A stretch of 64,000 bases of DNA, from positions 1,116,001 through 1,180,000 of the forward strand of contig JADJOI010000003.1 in assembly GCA_016713875.1 (NCBI GenBank). Direction: 5' to 3'. Of the stretch, positions 60,484 to 64,000 are shown piece after piece (the stretch's first letter is position 1; each line of letters opens with the position of its first letter). A program made the translations under genes and the position numbers. A model generated the notes under the pieces. The model did not search any database. It was not told where the DNA came from and was given only the letters and a program-made list of their open reading frames with translations. The stretch comes from Flavobacteriales bacterium (GTDB taxonomy: Bacteria; Bacteroidota; Bacteroidia; Flavobacteriales_F; PHOS-HE28).

Positions 60484-63400
60484 ATGGCCATGGAACGGAC
60501 ACTACCGCTGAAAGCCGCTCTGGTGGCGGCTTTCCTTACCCCCCCCCCTGTAGTTGACCGGATCTTCGTGCATGGTCTGCACGCACAGGACCTTGATCCC
60601 TTATGGATGATGGGCGGACAGGTGGTCGACTTCCGCACGGTGACCCAGAATGGTCCGGTGCTCCGGAACCTCCCGCAATGCGATGACCCGCTCATCGATG
60701 ATCAGTACGAATACCAGGGCCAGGTGGCTCAGTTCTCCCAGAACGTGCAGGTGGACGAGGCCGGAGACGTGCTGTTCTTCGCCGTGGATGGGCGCATTTA
60801 TGATCGCAAGGGTCGGCTTCTGGCGGATGAGGCCGATGCGGACTGCCAGGTGTGTCTGGAGAAGGGCTCGAGCGAGATCCTGTTCTTCCCTGTGCCTGGG
60901 AGCTGCCTTCGGTTCTACGTGGTCACCACCCGCCAGTTCAACCAGAACCAGGAGATGTTCATCGACTTCGGGGTGTTGGATCTGACCCTCCCATCCGATC
61001 TGGTGTACTACACGACGAACAACATCAGCGTCATGGGCCGCTTCATGGGTCCCAGCGATAACGCGTATCTCGATGACTTTGACTTTTCCACTCCGACTGT
61101 AGGAACGACGGTGGACGGTCTGCTCAACACGATTGGCACACCCCAGTTGTTCTACATGCATCGGATAGAACTACCGCTCGACGATGAGAATTACTCCGAC
61201 GCGATCCACATGGATGTGGTGCGCTTGCAGAACAGCGACCTTCAGGTGATGGTCATCAACTCGGAGGACCACCTGACCAAACTTCTGTGGACCCCGACCG
61301 GTCCTCGATACCTTGGCACCGAGGATGTGATCGCGGCCGGCCTGCTCGACAGGACCCGATCGGCCAAGGGCGAGCTGGAGGTGCAGCAGGACGGCAGCGA
61401 ACTGGTCGTGGCGTACAGCCATGCCCTGCGGTTCGTGGACCCTATGCCTGATGTGAACATCGTCGGTGTAGGGGTTTGGCGATTCGACCTCAGCGGATTG
61501 CAGAACACTCCGCCCACCCTGCCCCAGGTGGCGGACCCCACGTGGCCCAGACTGTACCAGATCGATAACTATACGGTGGACTATACACCAGCGCCCACCG
61601 ACCCTTACGGCACACCGATCGACATACCGCGCTGCAGTGGCCTCGAATTCTCCCCCAATGGTCGATACATCTATTTCCAGAAATCCTCGACCAGCAACAC
61701 ATCCCCATCCCATTTGGGCTACATCGACCTGGACGCGGGGATCGGATCCGCGGTACAGTGGCTGATCCTCAACGGGCAACCAGGCAGCCTGCCCACGGTT
61801 GACGGTGAGATCGAACTCAATATCGCCCCGGATGGCAACGGGTGGGCGGTCTATGCGGTGCTGGCCGACGGTCTTGGCGGTTACCGCCTCGCCTGCCTGA
61901 GGGACCCCGACCAGCCCAACGCAGCGAACTGGGATGACCCCGTGATCGCGATCGCGCAGCCCGCCACCCGGCCCTTTCTGGACGGGGTTGAATACCGACT
62001 ATTGAACAGCAGGGTACGCGGCGACAGGCATCTCGATGAGTTGCGGAGCCCAGGCTGCTGCGCACAATTGCTCGTTGCCAAGGACGACTCGCGCACGATC
62101 CAAGCAGGTGCGTCGAACTGGTCACCGGGTAGCAATCCGTTCTGCGATACCTACGCGCCCATCCTCTTCAACCAGGAACTCCGGCTGGCCCCCGGCGCCC
62201 ACATCACGGCCCAGGACCTCACCTTCGCCTTCAGCGCCGACGCCGCCCTGGTGATCGAACCCGGCGCCAGCCTCACCTGCACCAACTGCACCTTCACCAG
62301 CGCGTGCCCCGGGGAGCAGTGGAAGGGCATCGAGGTGCACGGCACCATCACCCAGCACCAGTACGGGGGTTCGCACCCCACCTTCCAGGGCGAACTGGTG
62401 CTGCACGGCTGCCAGGTGTACCACGCCCAGGACGGCATCCTCACCGCCGAGCGCATCGGCGGCGGCATCAACGGCTTCCGCAGCGGCGGGGTGGTGGTGT
62501 GCGCCAACACCAGCTTCCGCAACTGCCGCACGGCGTTGCGCTACCTGCCCTACCAGGGCACGCAGCCCGGCACCGGCCTGGCCGTGCGCAACCGCGGCCG
62601 CTTCACCGGCTGCTCCTTCAGCATCGATGCCAACTACCCCGTGGCCCTCGACTTCCGCCACCACGCCAGCCTGTGGCAGGTGGACGGGCTGCTCTTCAGC
62701 GGCTGCACCTTCACCAATGCGCGCAGCACCGAGACCAACAGCCACGAACGCGGCTACGGCATCTACAGCCTCGATGCCCACTACGAGGTGCGCGAGAAAT
62801 GCAACGTGCTGGTGCAGGCTGGCCAGGAATGCCCCGCCGGCAGCTACAGCCCCAGCACCTTCGCCGGCCTCGACCACGGCATCCACGCCCTCACCAGCCT
62901 CACCAGCCGTGCCTTCGTGGTGGACCGCGCCGCCTTCACCGCCAACGTGTGCGGGGTGTACGCCAGCGGGGTGGTGGGCTACCGCGTGACACGCAGCGAC
63001 TTCGAGCTGGGCAACAGCGTGGTGACGGACCTGACGAACTTCCCCGCTGAATTCTACTGGTTCGATTACCACCGCGGCATATTTTCTACAGAGAGCTACG
63101 GCATGACCGTCGAGGACAACACCGTGACTCAGGCGGGCCCCTACGTACAGACCGAAGGGATCGTGATCGGCTATACCCGCGACCACAACGACAAGGTGCG
63201 GCGCAACACCGCCAGCGGCCTGGAGGTGGGCTTCATCGGAGAGGGCCTCTGTGCGGATGCCGCCAACTACCTCACCAACACCATCGGGCTGCAATACCTG
63301 TGCAACACCAACGATGGCAATGCCTTCAACTTCTGGGACAGGCAGGTGACCAGTGATCTATTCCACAGCCAAGAACACACCATGCGCACGAACCAGGGTG

Positions 63401-64000
63401 AAATGGACGCACCGGCGGCTAACGTCTTCGATCAGACCTGCACCGATCCAGAAGGCGACTACAAACGCACGAGTCCGAACGGGGTGCTTCGGTACATCCA
63501 CGGGACCAACGCCCAGGCCGAACCACTCTGCTACACGACCGACCCCGCCTCACCCGTCGCCCTGCAGCAGGCCACCACCGAGCCTGCCGTGCCCTGCCCA
63601 GCACGCAATTACCGCCCGCGGGGCGTGCGCTCGCTCACCGAGGCCGAGGAGGCCAAGACCGCCCTGCTTACCGAACTCATCGCCTACGGCAACACGCGGT
63701 ATCTCTATGACCAGCTCCTCGACGGCGGCAGCACGGATGATGTGGTGGACGAGATCATGGCCACCTGGCCGTCCGACGCGTGGGAGCTGCGCGATTACCT
63801 GCTGGCCAAAAGCCCTTTCCTGAGCGTGACGGCCCTGCAGGAGATGGTCCTGCGGAATGTGATGCCCGCAGCCATGGTGGCCGAAGTGCTCATTGCCAAC
63901 CCGGAGGCTACGCACCAGAGCGGGTTCATCGAATGGATGCAGGTGGAGAGCGGCTACCCTCTGCCTGAATTCCTTCTGGCCAGTGTGGTGGCGAGCTGGG
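60484..64000 (+). CDS. Giant secreted propeller/beta-helix protein, 3' end outside window
   Basis: Open for 1172 codons without a stop to the window edge. N-terminus: a hydrophobic stretch (LKAALVAAFLTPPP) and a likely cleavage at HGLHAQ (about residue 35). Residues about 40-520 look like a propeller (DEAGDVLFFAVDGRIYDRKGRL, CSGLEFSPNGRYIYFQKS, IDLDAG). About 560-960 is a right-handed parallel beta-helix (LVIEPGASLTCTNCTFTSAC, GEQWKGIEVHGT, LHGCQVYHAQDGI, FRNCRTALRYL), as in Bacteroidota surface proteins with T9SS domains; such a domain would lie beyond 64000. A run of ten C (60539-60548) falls in codons 19-22. Confidence 0.85.
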   Translation, partial: MAMERTLPLKAALVAAFLTPPPVVDRIFVHGLHAQDLDPLWMMGGQVVDFRTVTQNGPVLRNLPQCDDPLIDDQYEYQGQVAQFSQNVQVDEAGDVLFFAVDGRIYDRKGRLLADEADADCQVCLEKGSSEILFFPVPGSCLRFYVVTTRQFNQNQEMFIDFGVLDLTLPSDLVYYTTNNISVMGRFMGPSDNAYLDDFDFSTPTVGTTVDGLLNTIGTPQLFYMHRIELPLDDENYSDAIHMDVVRLQNSDLQVMVINSEDHLTKLLWTPTGPRYLGTEDVIAAGLLDRTRSAKGELEVQQDGSELVVAYSHALRFVDPMPDVNIVGVGVWRFDLSGLQNTPPTLPQVADPTWPRLYQIDNYTVDYTPAPTDPYGTPIDIPRCSGLEFSPNGRYIYFQKSSTSNTSPSHLGYIDLDAGIGSAVQWLILNGQPGSLPTVDGEIELNIAPDGNGWAVYAVLADGLGGYRLACLRDPDQPNAANWDDPVIAIAQPATRPFLDGVEYRLLNSRVRGDRHLDELRSPGCCAQLLVAKDDSRTIQAGASNWSPGSNPFCDTYAPILFNQELRLAPGAHITAQDLTFAFSADAALVIEPGASLTCTNCTFTSACPGEQWKGIEVHGTITQHQYGGSHPTFQGELVLHGCQVYHAQDGILTAERIGGGINGFRSGGVVVCANTSFRNCRTALRYLPYQGTQPGTGLAVRNRGRFTGCSFSIDANYPVALDFRHHASLWQVDGLLFSGCTFTNARSTETNSHERGYGIYSLDAHYEVREKCNVLVQAGQECPAGSYSPSTFAGLDHGIHALTSLTSRAFVVDRAAFTANVCGVYASGVVGYRVTRSDFELGNSVVTDLTNFPAEFYWFDYHRGIFSTESYGMTVEDNTVTQAGPYVQTEGIVIGYTRDHNDKVRRNTASGLEVGFIGEGLCADAANYLTNTIGLQYLCNTNDGNAFNFWDRQVTSDLFHSQEHTMRTNQGEMDAPAANVFDQTCTDPEGDYKRTSPNGVLRYIHGTNAQAEPLCYTTDPASPVALQQATTEPAVPCPARNYRPRGVRSLTEAEEAKTALLTELIAYGNTRYLYDQLLDGGSTDDVVDEIMATWPSDAWELRDYLLAKSPFLSVTALQEMVLRNVMPAAMVAEVLIANPEATHQSGFIEWMQVESGYPLPEFLLASVVASW
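60539..60548 (+). repeat. Poly-C tract of 10 bases in the 5' coding region
   Basis: Ten consecutive C bases within codons 19-22 of the giant surface protein. A change of one or two bases would shift the frame near the signal peptide. Confidence 0.9.

Overview
The window looks like chromosomal DNA of a high-GC member of the Bacteroidota, most likely a Flavobacteriales-type environmental lineage. Supporting signs are type IX secretion (T9SS) sorting domains with the PNPTTG motif, many start codons preceded by a TAnnTTTG-like -7 box rather than a Shine-Dalgarno sequence, a PUR-alpha-like DUF3276 protein, DUF5683 beside parB, a long NusB, a very large LepB, and gene clusters known from this phylum (parA-parB-DUF5683 ... 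dapB-lepB; leucine dehydrogenase-nusB-DUF1573-yajC-coaE). No rRNA, tRNA or CRISPR array was recognised.

Layout. 1-5.6 kb: the end of a HerA-like ATPase, a membrane zinc peptidase, an LPP20-like lipoprotein, an SRPBCC/GyrI protein, a dipeptide epimerase and an FkbM methyltransferase. 5.7-12.3 kb: gyrA with a TPR gene downstream, divergent from clpC; the spacer between gyrA and clpC holds two facing DnaA boxes. 12.3-16.7 kb: small envelope genes, DUF493, and an ECF sigma factor/anti-sigma pair. 16.7-30.3 kb: a glycan-related stretch with glycosylasparaginase, FHS-type sugar transporter, ROK kinase, GH92 alpha-mannosidase, GH2 beta-mannosidase, cutC and two T9SS cargo proteins. It looks suited to mannose-rich N-glycans but has no SusC/SusD pair. 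A GxxExxY gene framed by a 31-bp inverted repeat sits inside it. 30.3-37.8 kb: a histidine kinase, DEAD-box helicase, cyclophilin, thioredoxin-fold protein, acyltransferase, exonuclease, coaE and yajC.

37.8-51.4 kb: DUF1573, nusB, leucine dehydrogenase, an ABC exporter, DUF3276, parA, parB, DUF5683, then dapB and two lepB genes. Between DUF5683 and dapB lies a T9SS-exported propeller gene cut in two by an IS630-family element. Removing the element plus one TA restores an intact 528-codon frame. 51.5-60.2 kb: a lipoprotein and Nudix gene, then a leftward series fabI - DUF5723 - TPR/pseudo-caspase - propeller/adenylate cyclase. 60.5 kb to the end: a giant secreted beta-helix protein, open at the window edge, with a 10-base C tract in its signal-peptide region.

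Four otherwise well-conserved genes (clpC end, cutC, the histidine kinase, the DUF7793-like gene) each need one extra base in or beside a G/C run to read correctly. The IS630 transposase shows the same shift. This pattern suggests homopolymer indel errors in the assembly at least as much as true gene decay. The most unusual candidate system is the pair at 52.6-57.9 kb: a secreted TPR protein whose caspase-like domain has lost its catalytic Cys and stops at once, three bases before a transmembrane propeller-adenylate cyclase.
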